Assembly: GCA_001792895.1 (NCBI GenBank) | Contig: MARA01000018.1 | Location: forward strand, 434,001-498,000 | Direction: 5' to 3' | From: Lentinus brumalis | Lineage: Eukaryota; Basidiomycota; Agaricomycetes; Polyporales; Polyporaceae | DNA length: 64,000 nt | Shown here: positions 12,117 through 22,794 of the stretch, in pieces | How positions within the stretch are numbered: the first letter of the stretch is position 1 | How the letters are laid out: each line of letters starts with the position of its first letter | Notes under the pieces: model-generated | What the model was told of the DNA's origin: nothing | The model's input: only the letters and a program-made list of their open reading frames with translations | Databases searched by the model: none | Made by a program: the position numbers and the translations under genes

Positions 12117-13859
12117 ATGACCCCCCCGCCGCCTCCCGCCGCCTCTGCTCGCCTCCCCGCCGCAGCCAGCCAGCCCGCACGTGCGGTGACGCGGGATGGT
12201 ATCCCGCTTGACTGTCTACGGTTCAACACGATCGACGTGCGCCGCCTTCGCGCCTACCTCGGCGAAGGGGACGTATATCAGCAGTTCAAGGACCGCTTCG
12301 ACGCCGCCGACCTCGCTTGGTTCATCGCTGGAGCGCACAAGGACGGCGCGCATTTCCTACCGCCCGACCGCTTCCACAAGCAATGGCTAAACGCGCGCAT
12401 CACGCAGGGGAACGACCCGCAGCTTGTTTACAACGCGCGTCGGGACTTCCGGGATCGGTTGAGGGATCTGGTTTGGGATGCAGTACGTCACTGTTTTCCC
12501 TTCTCAGTTCTTCTTGCGTTAATTTTACCAGGTCACAATGCTCGACCGTATTAGCGGCGGCGCTAGCTTCCTGGTTCACTGCCCAGGAACCGTCGAGCCC
12601 GGTCACCGCCACGAGCTTCCGTTTCTCAAGCTTGACGTCTACGCCCCCCCTTCCTCTTCTATGAGTACCCCCTGATCGAACGCCCACTCGCATCCATGAT
12701 CCAGACGTTCGCGGAGGAAGCCGCCCTGCCCGTCACGCGTCGCTGGCGGCGCGCGTTCGAAAATACTGGCCAGACCTTGCCCAAGAGCAGCGGCGCGGAG
12801 GTACCTGAACCTCCCTCCAACCTCCCCTTCATGCCCGAGCCCCAGCGCAGGTCGACTATGTACAGATGCCGGGGGCGACGAGTAGGCGAGCTGCAGGAGA
12901 TGCTCGCCAACGCCGATGATGGCGCACCCACAGATCGCGATGGGCCGGCCCGCTGCGAAGGTCACGCGAGGTGCGCAGGCTCGCACGACGACGAGATCGA
13001 GGCTTATCGCCTCGAAATCGCTCAGCTCCTATCTACCGTCGAGGAGCTTGAGCCGCTTCGTCTGGAGGTAGCGCACCTATCGACCGTCGTCGACGAGAAG
13101 GACGCAGAGATTGCACGGTTGAGTGCGATTATCCAGGACCGCGACGTCAACATCCTCCGGCTCCGGGAGGAGCTCGACGCGCCCCCTCGTGCTGGTATGT
13201 CATTCCGCTATTCGTCTGCTATTGCTTTCTCTTGACCGCCACCACTCACAGAGAGGGTTATGCCAGACAGAGACCATGCTGCTCTGGCCGCTCCGACGCC
13301 GGCACCCTCGCGCGCGAGCGTCGCATCGCCATTGCGTGCGGCCATCTCGTCGCCATCGCCCGCCCCGTCGGTCACCGCCCCCATCATGCCCGAGACGCCG
13401 AGGTCGGCCTCATCCCACCGCGCCTACCTGGCCGCGCCGACTTCTCCTGCGTCGCCGCTGGCGTCGCGGCACTCTTCCATGAGCATTAGTTCGTGGTCCG
13501 TCGCTGACCTCTCGTCCACCTCGCCTCCCAGTCCCTGCCCGTCGCACGTCACATCGTCGGCGCCGTTGGAGTGGCTGATGCCCTCGCCCTCCCGGCAATC
13601 ACACGTTGCCATCGCGTCTCCGCGGTCTGGACCCTCCAGGGCGCCGGCGCTGACACGCTTTGATGTCATTGGCCCTAGCACTCAGGCCGTCCTCGAGGCT
13701 AGCAACCTCTCATCCTCGTTCCATCGCACTCTGCGAGACCTCGTCCTCATGCACCCTCAGTCTGCATGGGCTCGTATTCTTCAAGATGAGTTTTTGTTGG
13801 GAGAGCAGACCACGCACGCGCTGCTCAGCGCTTTGGAGAGTGACATCCCCATGGTATAG
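12117..13859 (+). CDS. transposon cargo gene A, coiled-coil protein (frameshifted)
   Basis: Unknown function. It starts with a Pro/Ala-rich leader, then a compact conserved-looking part (IPLDCLRFNTIDVRRLRAY, DAADLAWFIAGAHKDG, PPDRFHKQWLNARITQG, RRDFRDRLRDLVWDA). An intron follows. The next exon runs VTMLDRISGGASFLVHCPG...LDVYAPP and then hits a stop at once in its own frame. One base added to the seven-C run at 12644-12650 would continue it as FLFYEYPLIERPLASMIQTF into the long frame beyond. That frame holds a heptad-rich segment (EIEAYRLEIAQLLSTVEEL, DKDAEIARLSAIIQDRD-like), then after another intron a Ser/Pro-rich region ending ALLSALESDIPMV. A downstream intron from 13854 could add a short alternative tail. 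Its position in a KDZ element suggests a transposition accessory or passenger, which is an inference. Confidence 0.65.
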
Positions 13860-14092
13860 GCGGTTGTCGGAGTTTCGGGTAGCGTAAAATGTCGTGCTTG
13901 GCGTCTGGTAGCGACGGTAGTAGAATTATCCATGTATGGTCCATGCGCAATAACACTCGCTTATGTTTTTTTTGCAGATTGGTGGTTACCCCGCGCGCCA
14001 TTCAAAACGGGCAGGGCGAACATTCCGGAGCAGCAGCCCGCCCCCTCCCCTGCCCCCTCTACGCTTGTGCGCCCGTGCGCCGCCTTACTACA

Positions 14093-15552
14093 ATGGCCGA
14101 CATAAGTTACGGTGACGACGCAGCCCAGATCGTCGCCCGACCCATCGAACCAAAGCAACGCAAGGCAGCGCCTTTGTTGACTCCGGAACAGCGCAAGAAG
14201 GCCGCTCAGGAACGCAGTGACAGGCAGGAAGCCGTCGAGCAACGTATCGCCGGCTGGATGGACCGCACCGACGCCGAGGCGGAGGACATGGCTGCCACGT
14301 TCGGTAAGAACAAGCAGCATTACCTCAATCTCATGTTCTCGGGCGGCCCGAAGCTCGCCACCTCCCGCAAGTCGAACACGTACAATGCCTGGCTGCATCA
14401 TGTAGCGCAGACCAATGATGGTACGTGTCTGTTGACAATTCAAAGCCGGGTTCTCAGCTCTCACGGTTGACAGATGGGGTGGACGTCGTTCAGCTTGGCA
14501 AAGAGAACCGCCACGAGTACGACCAGCTCTCACAGGAGGAGAAGGAGGAACTGCGCGCCGCGCTCGATGAGGAGAAGAAGTCGCAAACCCACGGACTTCG
14601 ACTCACGCGCAAGGGCCGCACGAAGGACGTCGTGCAAACCTGCAAGAAGGTCGAAGACTTGGTGAGTTCTCCCATGATTTCCTATCAATCGCAGTTCCCG
14701 AAGACGTGGACCGTGATGGCCATCTAGTTCTCAGGGTTGCAGGGACGCGCCGGCATCGAGGGATTCTATATGATTTGCCGCAACAGTGGCGACTACTCCA
14801 TGAAGCCGCGCTGGTGGTTTTCCAGCAAGAACCTCGACGAATACCTCCGGCTCTCTGTGAAGAAGTTCGAGCCGGAGAAAATTGGTGTCCTATCGGAGGC
14901 GTTCGCCATCTCGGGGGCCAACTACTTTGGTAAGCACGGTGCGATCACATCCTCAGACTCGGTTTGATACTTGTTGAATAGCATTCCTCAACCCGAAGGA
15001 GAAAGCACCTCACCTGAAGGCGGAGATCCGGGACTACGTCCTGGAAGGACTTAGTAAGTCTGTTCTAGTCGTGCGAACGTCTCACGTAATTTTTTGCGCG
15101 CAGGGACAATTACCAACATGGGCCACACGTCCATGAGCTACGTCCACTTCACCCGCGACGTCGAGCTCATCCACCGCGTCACCATCGTCGGGTGGACCGC
15201 CGATAGGTTCTGCAACCCCTCGGACCTCAGCAACAACATCACGGAGCTCACAAAGCTCCGCGATGCGCTCAAGAACGGCAGCTGCAAGTTCGTCAAGCTC
15301 ACGGATGAGCAGTACAACCAGGTCAAGAAGAAGTACGACGAGCAGGTCGCGGCCGGCGTGTTTGCAGATCGCAAGAAGCGTAAGGACATCGGCACGAAGC
15401 GCAAGAAGACCGCTGTGCAGGAGGGCGAGGGCGTGGGCGGTGAGGGCGTGGGCGGCGAGGACGAGGACGAGGGAGGCAATGGCGAGGGCGGCGGCACGTC
15501 GAAGCGTGCCCGTGTCAGTGATGGAGCGACGAATTCCGTCGCCACCACCTAG
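14093..15552 (+). CDS. transposon cargo gene B, HMG-like conserved protein
   Basis: About 400 residues over five exons, intact. The start MADISYGDDAAQIV follows a Kozak-like context. Residues near 80-160 (NTYNAWLHHVAQTND, then LGKENRHEYDQLSQEEKEELRAAL) look like an HMG-box-type three-helix segment. The middle has GIEGFYMICRNSGDYSMKPRWWF. The last domain contains MSYVHFTRDVELIHRVTIVGW and ITELTKLRDALKNGSC. The C-terminus is a Lys/Arg-rich stretch and a Gly/Glu tract, consistent with a nuclear protein. The layout matches a family I recognise as multi-copy and unnamed in mushroom genomes. I see no HxD iron-binding motif of TET/JBP enzymes. DNA binding is inferred from the HMG-like part only. Confidence 0.75.
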
Positions 15553-16484
15553 GTATCAGTTCACTGCGCTCGTCTGCCGTGCGCACGTCTTGTCGCGCTT
15601 CCGCAAGTACGATACCATACTGTATAATCTCCCTTCCCCGAGCTCAAGCCTACAGACTCGTTCTGCTCGTAACTACCAATAGCCTGTACTGGCGACCGCC
15701 GCTTGCCTCATCCGTCCTGTGGGCTGTAGCTACGACGTGCCTAGAAATGTTGTTACGTTCGTTCACCCCGTACTTATGCCCCGCCCCGTAAAGTTCCCTC
15801 GTATGCTACCTGCCTCAGCCGCACAAGGTCTACAGGAGATACGCGCATGTCAGCTGTCCCTTGTGCAGGACCCTGACACCGCAGTGCACAGTACATACTG
15901 CGGCACCTCTTTGATTGTGTTGGGGGTAAGACCGAGACGCAGAGGTGTCGAATGTTGTAAAGGCTCGCACCCGAGTCCGCGGTGGGTCAGGTAGGATGCA
16001 TGTCCGTCCAATTGCTCGATGTGCATGTTCTACCACTTGCGAAGGCATATAAGTTACGATCTCATATGCATACAGTATTCTTGTACATACTATGACACCA
16101 ATCAATGCATTTGCCGTGGTCATACCAGAATCGAGCTTGCAGCAGACGCACTTAATGCCGTCCGAGAATTCAGACATCCGTGACAGCCCATGTACGCACA
16201 TCCTGGCTGCACTGCATCTCATCTGCATAATACGAAACTACTTCCTACCAATACTTCTGCGTGCATGCTGAATTAGATACAGTGGTCAATGTTCATTGCA
16301 AGACATATGTGCACTTCAGTTACATATAGGCAGCAAGGCGGCGGCGGCAGAAACTACATGTAATATACAAGCAGGGGATGCATGTGCTAAGGATACATTA
16401 CAACAAGGGTGGCGAAGGGATATTGAGTGTGAGGAGGTATTCATGCAAGCGGTACATGCGCGCTGAGACGACATATATCCTACT
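15553..16484. other. element-internal spacer between convergent genes
   Basis: AT-richer stretch between the stop codons of cargo gene B and the transposase. It probably holds both 3' UTRs. No coding signal or RNA gene was recognised. Confidence 0.5.
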
Positions 16485-19400
16485 TTACTCCATGTCTGTA
16501 CCCAAACCGTCGAGGAAGTTCACCAGCCGCGTCGAATCCCGAGAGCTACCGACCTCAGGAATGATATTGTCCTCATCCTCGTCACCCTCGCCGTCATCGC
16601 CCTCACTGTCGACCTGGGAGTTGCCTGCGCTGTTTGCGACCTCCCCGACCCGGACCGCCCATGATGGCAAGGGTACACCTAATACTAAAGACGCGTCACG
16701 CCCGACATGCTTCCCATAAGCCAATCGACCGGTGAAACCGGTCAGAAGAGCGGTCTTCTGGAGCCACCCCACAACTTTACCATTCACGACGTCGTTGTAC
16801 TTCTGGCGCGTGCTCAACTCATGTGCGAGGTCGGGATCGTTCGTCGCCTTGATAGCGTGGTGGTAATCTACGTGGTCGTCGATCATTGCAGAGAAAAGGC
16901 GGGGAATCTCCAGGTTGAGCCGCTCGACTTCTTCCCTGGCGCGCTTGACGTTGAAGTACGTCGCCATGGCGGTACGGTGTGAGCGATTCGCCCACGGCTT
17001 CTCGCGGATGTCCTGGCGTGCATCGCGCAGTAGGTCGAACTCACCGATGGACGCCATGTCCATGACCTCCGTCCAGCTGAGAGCTGGCCTTGGCGGGACG
17101 AGGGCGTCGGCATGGCGGTTGTATTCCGCCAAGGCCTTCCGGATGGCTTCTGCACGCGCCTTGAGTGCATGCCCAATCTTCTCGCGTAGCTTGTATCCTA
17201 TGGCACCTGTTAGCTAATAAACTGGAATGCCAGCGTGAAACTTACCTATACCATTCATGCCGAGTTTGCTCAGCTCGAACAACCGCTGAACCACAAGTCG
17301 TTCGAGGTTGTCGAGAGCGCGGCGGTACTTACGCTCGCGCAGCTCCAGAGACATCTCCGTGTACTCGGGGGTGCCGGGCATCCATCGGGACTCGATGTCC
17401 AACACGTCCTCGAGACGGCGGACGCCCTCCTCCGCGCTCTCGAGCCGTGTCTGCGCGGCGAAATACTCCCTCCGGATGCGCGTGATCTCCTTCTTCATGA
17501 TCCCCTTGTGGATAATCTGATAGTCGAGCGTCTTGTAGTCCTCCACAGCGGCCTTGTCCTTGACCCTGGGTAGCATGTCAGCATCGCGATAGAAGTACCA
17601 TAACAATTGCTACTTACCGGGCCTCCTCAAGCTTGTGTAGCGCCTCCATATACTCCACCTTCAGCGCGAACTCCGGCGGCTCTGACATAAGCCCGCGCAA
17701 GTACTCGCGTTCCTCCTCCAGGTAGCGCTCGTAATCGGCAGGCGTCGTCTTGAGCTCGAACTCGTACACGGCAAGTGCGCGCGTACCTTCGCTGATGATC
17801 TGAAGCGCTTGACGGTAATTGTTGTGGATGAATCGACCTAAGAGACAGAAGATATCAGTTGTGTTCCTGAGAGCCAGGACGAAGCACTTACCGCTCTCGG
17901 CATGCTTCTGCAGCGTCCACACCGCAACGAGACCCTCGATCGCTTGATGACGGTGGAACGCGGTCGCTAGCCGCGTACCGCTGGCGAGACCGTTCGAATG
18001 CGAGAAGAACCGCTCGCAACCCTCAAAATCCTCCTTGCCAACACCCTCCATATACATCGGGTGCCAGTGCAGCTGACACCGCCGGTTGTGACTGTGACCG
18101 TGGAAAGCCGGGACCACCCCAGAGACCACCCCAGCGGCGCGCGGTCCTAAAGAAGACCGGCCGAGCGTCTTCGCGAATTCGCAAGCGATGTCGTAGCCTA
18201 GGATCACGGAGAGCTCTGCTCCGTATACCTCTATGACTTTGTTCACGATTGCGAGCGGGTACTTCATCCTAGAAAAGAATTGAGACAAGCGAGGACGCGC
18301 AGCAGCTGGAGGTACGTACAGTTCTCCACTGCGAATCATGTCGCACAACACAAGGACCTGACCGTGCCGGCACAGGCACGCGAAGATGCCCGTTGTTGCG
18401 AACAGGGCGAACATCTTCTTACGCGCCTCGGGGCCCGCGTTGCGCCAGCGCTCGGCACAGACAGCTTTGGAGTCGACGGGCTCCTCAACGTGGACGGCGT
18501 CGTCCGTGATCGCCTCGAGCTCCTCACTCTCTCCATCAACCTCTTCGACCCCTTCGACAGTAGAGGGAACATCAGCGACAGGCGCGGTGTCCGCTGCCAC
18601 TGCGTCAATCGCCGGCGAAGTGGGTGCTTTCCTTTTCGGGCGGCGGGCGCTCGTTTGGGCGGAGGCAGGAGCGGGCTGTGGCTGGGCGGCAGACGACGTG
18701 CTAGGAGCCGCCGCAACACTGAAGCCGAGGGGCATGGGCGTTGCGGTGGCAGAAGGCTGGGAACCTGCAGGGGGCGACTTCTGTAATAGCCAATCAATAA
18801 CACAGAGTGGCGGACTGGCTTATGACTGACTCACCTTCTGTGCGTCGCGAACTTCATCCTTGAATTGGTCAACCTCTTCCGCGGTCATGAATAGGTCGGT
18901 GCGCCAGGTACGCTCATCGCGACGAGCCTCGCCACTCCGGAAGGAGTCGTCCACCAGCTTCAGGGACGAGTTGCCGTCCATGCACGCCAGCAGAGTCGTC
19001 TGCTGCGGCTCCCCTTCCAGCCGATAGAGGCAAGGCGCGCATGCATGCTGCATGCGGTAGTTCGGTTTGTCACGGCCGAGAGCACACGCCGCCATCTTGT
19101 CGACGGCATGGAGGATGTCGTTGTAGACATCGAAGGCGATCGAAAACTGCTCAGCAAGGCCCCGTTGGTAGGTTTCCTGCCACAGATACCAATCAACCTC
19201 AATTAAAACGAGGTCACGACACGTACTCACCAAGCGCAGACCCGCAAGCCCTTGACAGAAAGCCTGGATACTCAGACGCGGACACGCGCCGTGGAAGACC
19301 CGGTAGGTTTCGAGTGTCCGGAACGAGAAGGCCTGGACGGGAAACAGAGGGGCGTTGCCGAGATACCCATGTGTGGCGAGGGTGACATTCGCGGTCTCCG

Positions 19401-20093
19401 TGGGTGTGTATGGAGTGAGCGAGATGGTAGAAGACTCTGCAGAGAGCTTCTAGTTGTAGGGAAAGAGGAATAAAAGTGATAACGAAGATACTCACCAAAG
19501 AAGTCGATGAGAAGCACCGGCCATGTGCGGTGGTTCGGCGCTGGCGTGTCCAAAGCCTCCCCGGTGGCCGTTCGTCGTTTCCAACCCAAGAACGCCTTCG
19601 CGAGGGCGGAAATCTGCGTCGTCCAGGCTTCATTCCTGCTCTGCGTCCTATCCCGCCGTGTGCGTCCATCGTGCCTGCCGTCATGACGGTATGTGGCTGG
19701 AAAACATCAGAAGAGAGGTGAACGCACCTCTTTGACTTGAACAGCTCGCGGCACATCTCCTCCTCCCCTCCGGCATGGCTCGCCAAGACTCCTTCTTCTC
19801 CGGGGGTATTGGATTGAGGTCCAACGTGTCGATGTCCATCGCGGAGTTGCTGTTGTTGGCATACTCCTCCCGGTCATCGTAGCTGAGACCTGACGTTGGC
19901 GTTAGAACACGTTGGACATGTATCCTTGTGCCGCCATACCTGCAACGCGCTCTCGGTACTTCCTGTATGCCTCCTCGTTGCGCTTGTCTGCATCGCTCGG
20001 CCGCTGGATGAGATTGATTGCCTTTCGTCCCATGCCGCGTCCGTACCGCATCGTAATCGCTGAGGACAGCGAGGACCGATTTTTCCCGCTCAT
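16485..20093 (-). CDS. KDZ transposase (one-base frameshift near N-terminus)
   Basis: DDE-type transposase of the KDZ superfamily, which acts in the nucleus on the element's terminal repeats. From the ATG at 20093 (MSGKNRSSLSSAIT) the exons give, in order: PPGEEGVLASHAGGEEEMCREL, RTRRDRTQSRNEAWTTQ, THGYLGNAPL, CPRLSIQAFCQGL, QFSIAFDVYNDIL, CAPCLYRLEGE and CMDGNSSLKLV. Then come VILGYDIACEFAKTL, VVPAFHGHSHNRRCQLHWHP, FEGCERFFSHSN and TAFHRHQAIEGL. The Asp of MDGN, the Asp of GYDIAC and the Glu of EGCER fit the expected acidic triad. A long charged alpha-helical C-terminal region ends GTDME. The second exon enters in one frame (MDIDTLDLNPIPP) and must leave in another. One extra base in the run at 19802-19806 would join them. 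Otherwise the gene looks whole, about 1060 residues. Confidence 0.88.
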
Positions 20094-20514
20094 CGAGACC
20101 AACAGACAGCCCCAGAGAGTGAGAGAGCATGCAAGATCGAGGAAGTAGAGGAGAGCGTCCTGCAAGAGGTGTCCTAAGCGCAGGAAGGGAAGAGCGCGAG
20201 TGTGGGAAAGGGATTCCGGGCGCGCTTACCATCAAATCACGTTACTTACTTCTACGCCAAAATGGATCGTATAGAGAGCTTCGTAAGCGTCCCTTATATT
20301 GTAGAGAGTTGCATAGAAGACGTTGCATTAGACTGGTAAGTACTACAGATACATTGGTGATCAGTCGCGCGGGGCGCACGTACTCGGGTGACGTAAGTAT
20401 CATGGCGGTCCCTACACCATACGGACCACACGTAACTCGCCTATATGCCGTATATTACACCTTGCCCAGAGCGCGCAGGGGCAGCAAGAGGAGGCGGCCG
20501 AGGAGCCAGGAGGG
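20094..20514. other. element-internal transposase promoter region
   Basis: Unique DNA between the transposase ATG and the right terminal repeat, the only place for its promoter. No defined motif can be named. Short AT-rich words such as TTATATT occur near 20.3 kb. Confidence 0.4.
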
Positions 20515-21001
20515 GCGGGGAAGGGCGGCGCAGGCGGGGAGCAGCCGCATTTGGCAGCGCAGACGCCGGACGTCTCGTATGGCTTCCGGATATGGCAATG
20601 ACGCCGGGAGGGGACGCGCGGCCGTTTCTGCATCCAAAACGGGAAGGAGATTGATCTGGGGCGCGGGGGAGGCCGTCGCTTAGCGGGGGAGTGATGGGAA
20701 GGGGGCTATCTAGCCGAGGAGGGGAGGGGGCGGGAGGGAGGCCACGTGTTACGCAGCGGCGAGGCGGGATATTGATGGGAAGGGCGGGATATTGATGGGA
20801 GAGGCGGGGACGGAAACGGACGGGGGAGGGATCGGGAAGGATCGGATGATGGGCGGAGGTTCCGAGGTCCGAGGATGAGGCGCCAGGAGCTTCCGGGGTT
20901 TCTTGAAGGGCAGGGGAAAAGGGCGGAACGAGGCAGAGTAGCCCCATCAGGCGGGCGAGATGGCCGGTCTGATCAGACCGGATCAGTGGGACGGCTAGGT
21001 G
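20515..21001 (-). repeat. right terminal inverted repeat
   Basis: Inverse copy of 11250-11737, shorter by one base in the C run (five G at 20665-20669 on this strand). It contains the same 18-base palindrome at 20964-20981 and the paired 18-base units at 20763-20800. On the minus strand it is open in the F-box gene's frame over its whole length. Confidence 0.95.
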
Positions 21002-21008
21002 CTGCAGC
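21002..21008. repeat. target-site duplication, right copy
   Basis: Second copy of CTGCAGC found at 11243-11249. It is part of the host F-box codons for Leu-Gln. Confidence 0.85.
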
Positions 21009-22003
21009 AGCTCGTCGTCCTCCACCGTCACTCGCCGCGCGTGTGACTTCTTTGCGCTCTCAACAGGAAGGAATGGGCCCCAGTGGCGCTCACGCGCGAG
21101 GTAGCGCATATTGTAGACGCGCATGCGGGCAAGCCGTCGCGCTCGTTGCCGTTGCTTCTCCACGGACATGTACACATCCTGGATGTATGGTGCGGGTACA
21201 GGTACAATGTCTGCGAGTGGTTGTGGAATGGGTATCAACCCGGTGCACGCGATGAGTTGACTCGCTGCTTGCATCTCGTGAAACTCGACTTCGTCTAGGA
21301 ACTGTCCTGTGAGTCCTCCTGCCCACTTCTCTCCGGAGAAGCCTGCTGTGACCTCCGGAGGGTATCCGTTCGCGAGGACGGATTCAAGCCATGCGATGTT
21401 GCGAGCACGTATGGCTTGTCCGAAGCTACGGCCACCCGCGTCCGAAGGACCAACAGTCACGATGCTATTGGAGAAGCCACCGATCGCCTGTGGAAGGGGA
21501 GGGAATGTGGGATATTGTTCGGCGGCACTCGTTGGACTAGGAGTGCCTCCGCCTGATTGCAGGAACGATAGCACGATCGTAGGAGGACAGGGGAGGGCAG
21601 TGTCGATTACAGAGAGCAAAGCGTCGAACGCACGGATGTTCCTGTGGGTCACTTCCTCATCCGTGGGCCGCTCCGTTGAGAGTCTGTATGTGTGATCGGT
21701 TTGATGACGGAGGTACCTCGCGGCCCATGTCCGCTCTTGAAAGTCGCTGTCCCAGTCCCAGTCGTCCTGCGGATGCTCGTGGGAGCACTCTCCCCATCCT
21801 GGTCCTCCTCCGGACGCGCGCGGGTCGTCAAATGTCGTGAGGTAGATCTCGCGCCATAGATGCTGGTCAGGACTGTCGTAAACAAGGGAGTAGTTTGCTT
21901 TGCACGTCTGCGCAAAGGCTGCAATGGCCTCGGGAAATCCACCTGCCGCGGCAGAGATGAGTATGTGCTCGATAACTTCTGACGGAAGCAACAGGAAAGA
22001 CAT
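21009..22003 (-). pseudogene. F-box gene, 5' part with F-box, interrupted
   Basis: N-terminal part of an F-box protein, the substrate-choosing subunit of SCF ubiquitin ligases. The ATG at 22003 starts MSFLLLPSEVIEHILISAAA, AFAQTCKANYSLVYD and HLWREIYLTTFDDPRA, a clear F-box with its following helix. A long conserved stretch without introns follows (NIRAFDALLSVIDTAL, AIRARNIAWLESVLANGYPP, RRLARMRVYNMRYLARERHWGPF) and ends at VTVEDDELLQ. There the transposon begins. Reading on, the frame stays open through the terminal repeat to a stop near 20441. A transcript would therefore encode the first half plus about 180 foreign residues. The target the protein would recognise is unknown. The other half is at 10007-11242. 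Confidence 0.85.
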
Positions 22004-22794
22004 GACCGCGTGGACGGAAGCTCGCGCACCGCGGTCCACTCCGGGCGTGCTGGGGAGTGTCTCTGGAGATGGGTGAAGTTCAGGACAAGATGGGCGTGAG
22101 AGAGACGTTGTGGTCAGCTTCCCCGGAGTCCCCGGGCGTAAGCTGTTTGATCGGAGCTGGCAGTGGAGAGCACTTACCGAGACTACCACGGAGATAAGAT
22201 TGGATCCGGTCCCGGGTCCGCATTCCACTACGCGATCACGAGATTGCCGCGTCGCGTCGCGCAAGCTTGAAGCAAGGCGCGCAAGCCGTCTGAGCGGTGA
22301 GCTGTAGTAGTCTAGCCCGGTACCCGGTCCATCGGTTCCAAGTTCAACTCATGGGCATACACTTGATAGACTTGATATATGCGACGTTGACTCGCATCTG
22401 TAGTGAAAGCAATGACCTCGCCGAGCAGGAACCTGAGCACGAGACTGCAACGTGAGACGTGAGTTGGACAAAGGCGAACGGATTAGCAGAGATAAATGGG
22501 CTAGCAGCAGGTAACAGAGCAGGTGGTGGTGGTGATGGTGGTGGTGGTGGTAAGAGGGAGAGTTGCCAAAAGATAGAGTTTGTGTCAATGTGATGAGGTC
22601 GTGGCATCACGGAGAATGCCGCTAACGTGAACCGAGTAAGCCAACGTACAGTACGTACTGCTGGTTCGCAGCATGGTTCAATATGCCAGGCAAGTTTTGA
22701 CACCTTCATTGATCAAGTCAAAATACGTGCCGTTACAAGCCTAATTATCCTGCCTTAGAATCTCCCCTGGATCACTGCCATCGTCGTGCAAGCC
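22004..22794. other. intergenic with GGT microsatellite
   Basis: This holds the upstream flank of the F-box gene and the 3' flank of the leftward TPR/CCCH gene. A short (GGT)n-type microsatellite with one GAT interruption lies at about 22521-22551. No gene was recognised. Confidence 0.55.

Larger units (their letters stand above)
11250..21001. mobile_element. KDZ-type DNA transposon, 9.75 kb, complete ends
   Basis: Cut-and-paste-type element inserted in an F-box gene. Its borders are defined by 488/487-bp terminal inverted repeats starting CACCTAGCCGTCCC and by a 7-8 bp flanking duplication. It carries a KDZ (Kyakuja-Dileera-Zisupton) transposase on the minus strand and two genes on the plus strand. 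One is a coiled-coil protein at 12117-13859; the other is an HMG-like protein at 14093-15552. Removing the element and one duplication copy restores the host frame as DDELLQPIIALF. The two terminal repeats differ by only one base in a C run, which suggests a recent insertion or homogenised ends. KDZ elements of fungi were described as associates of TET/JBP genes, but no such dioxygenase motif is visible here. Confidence 0.9.

Noticed and set aside
14093..15552. Possible TET/JBP dioxygenase in the KDZ element
   Set aside because: No HxD...H iron-binding pattern or arginine for 2-oxoglutarate was found. The gene has an HMG-like layout instead.
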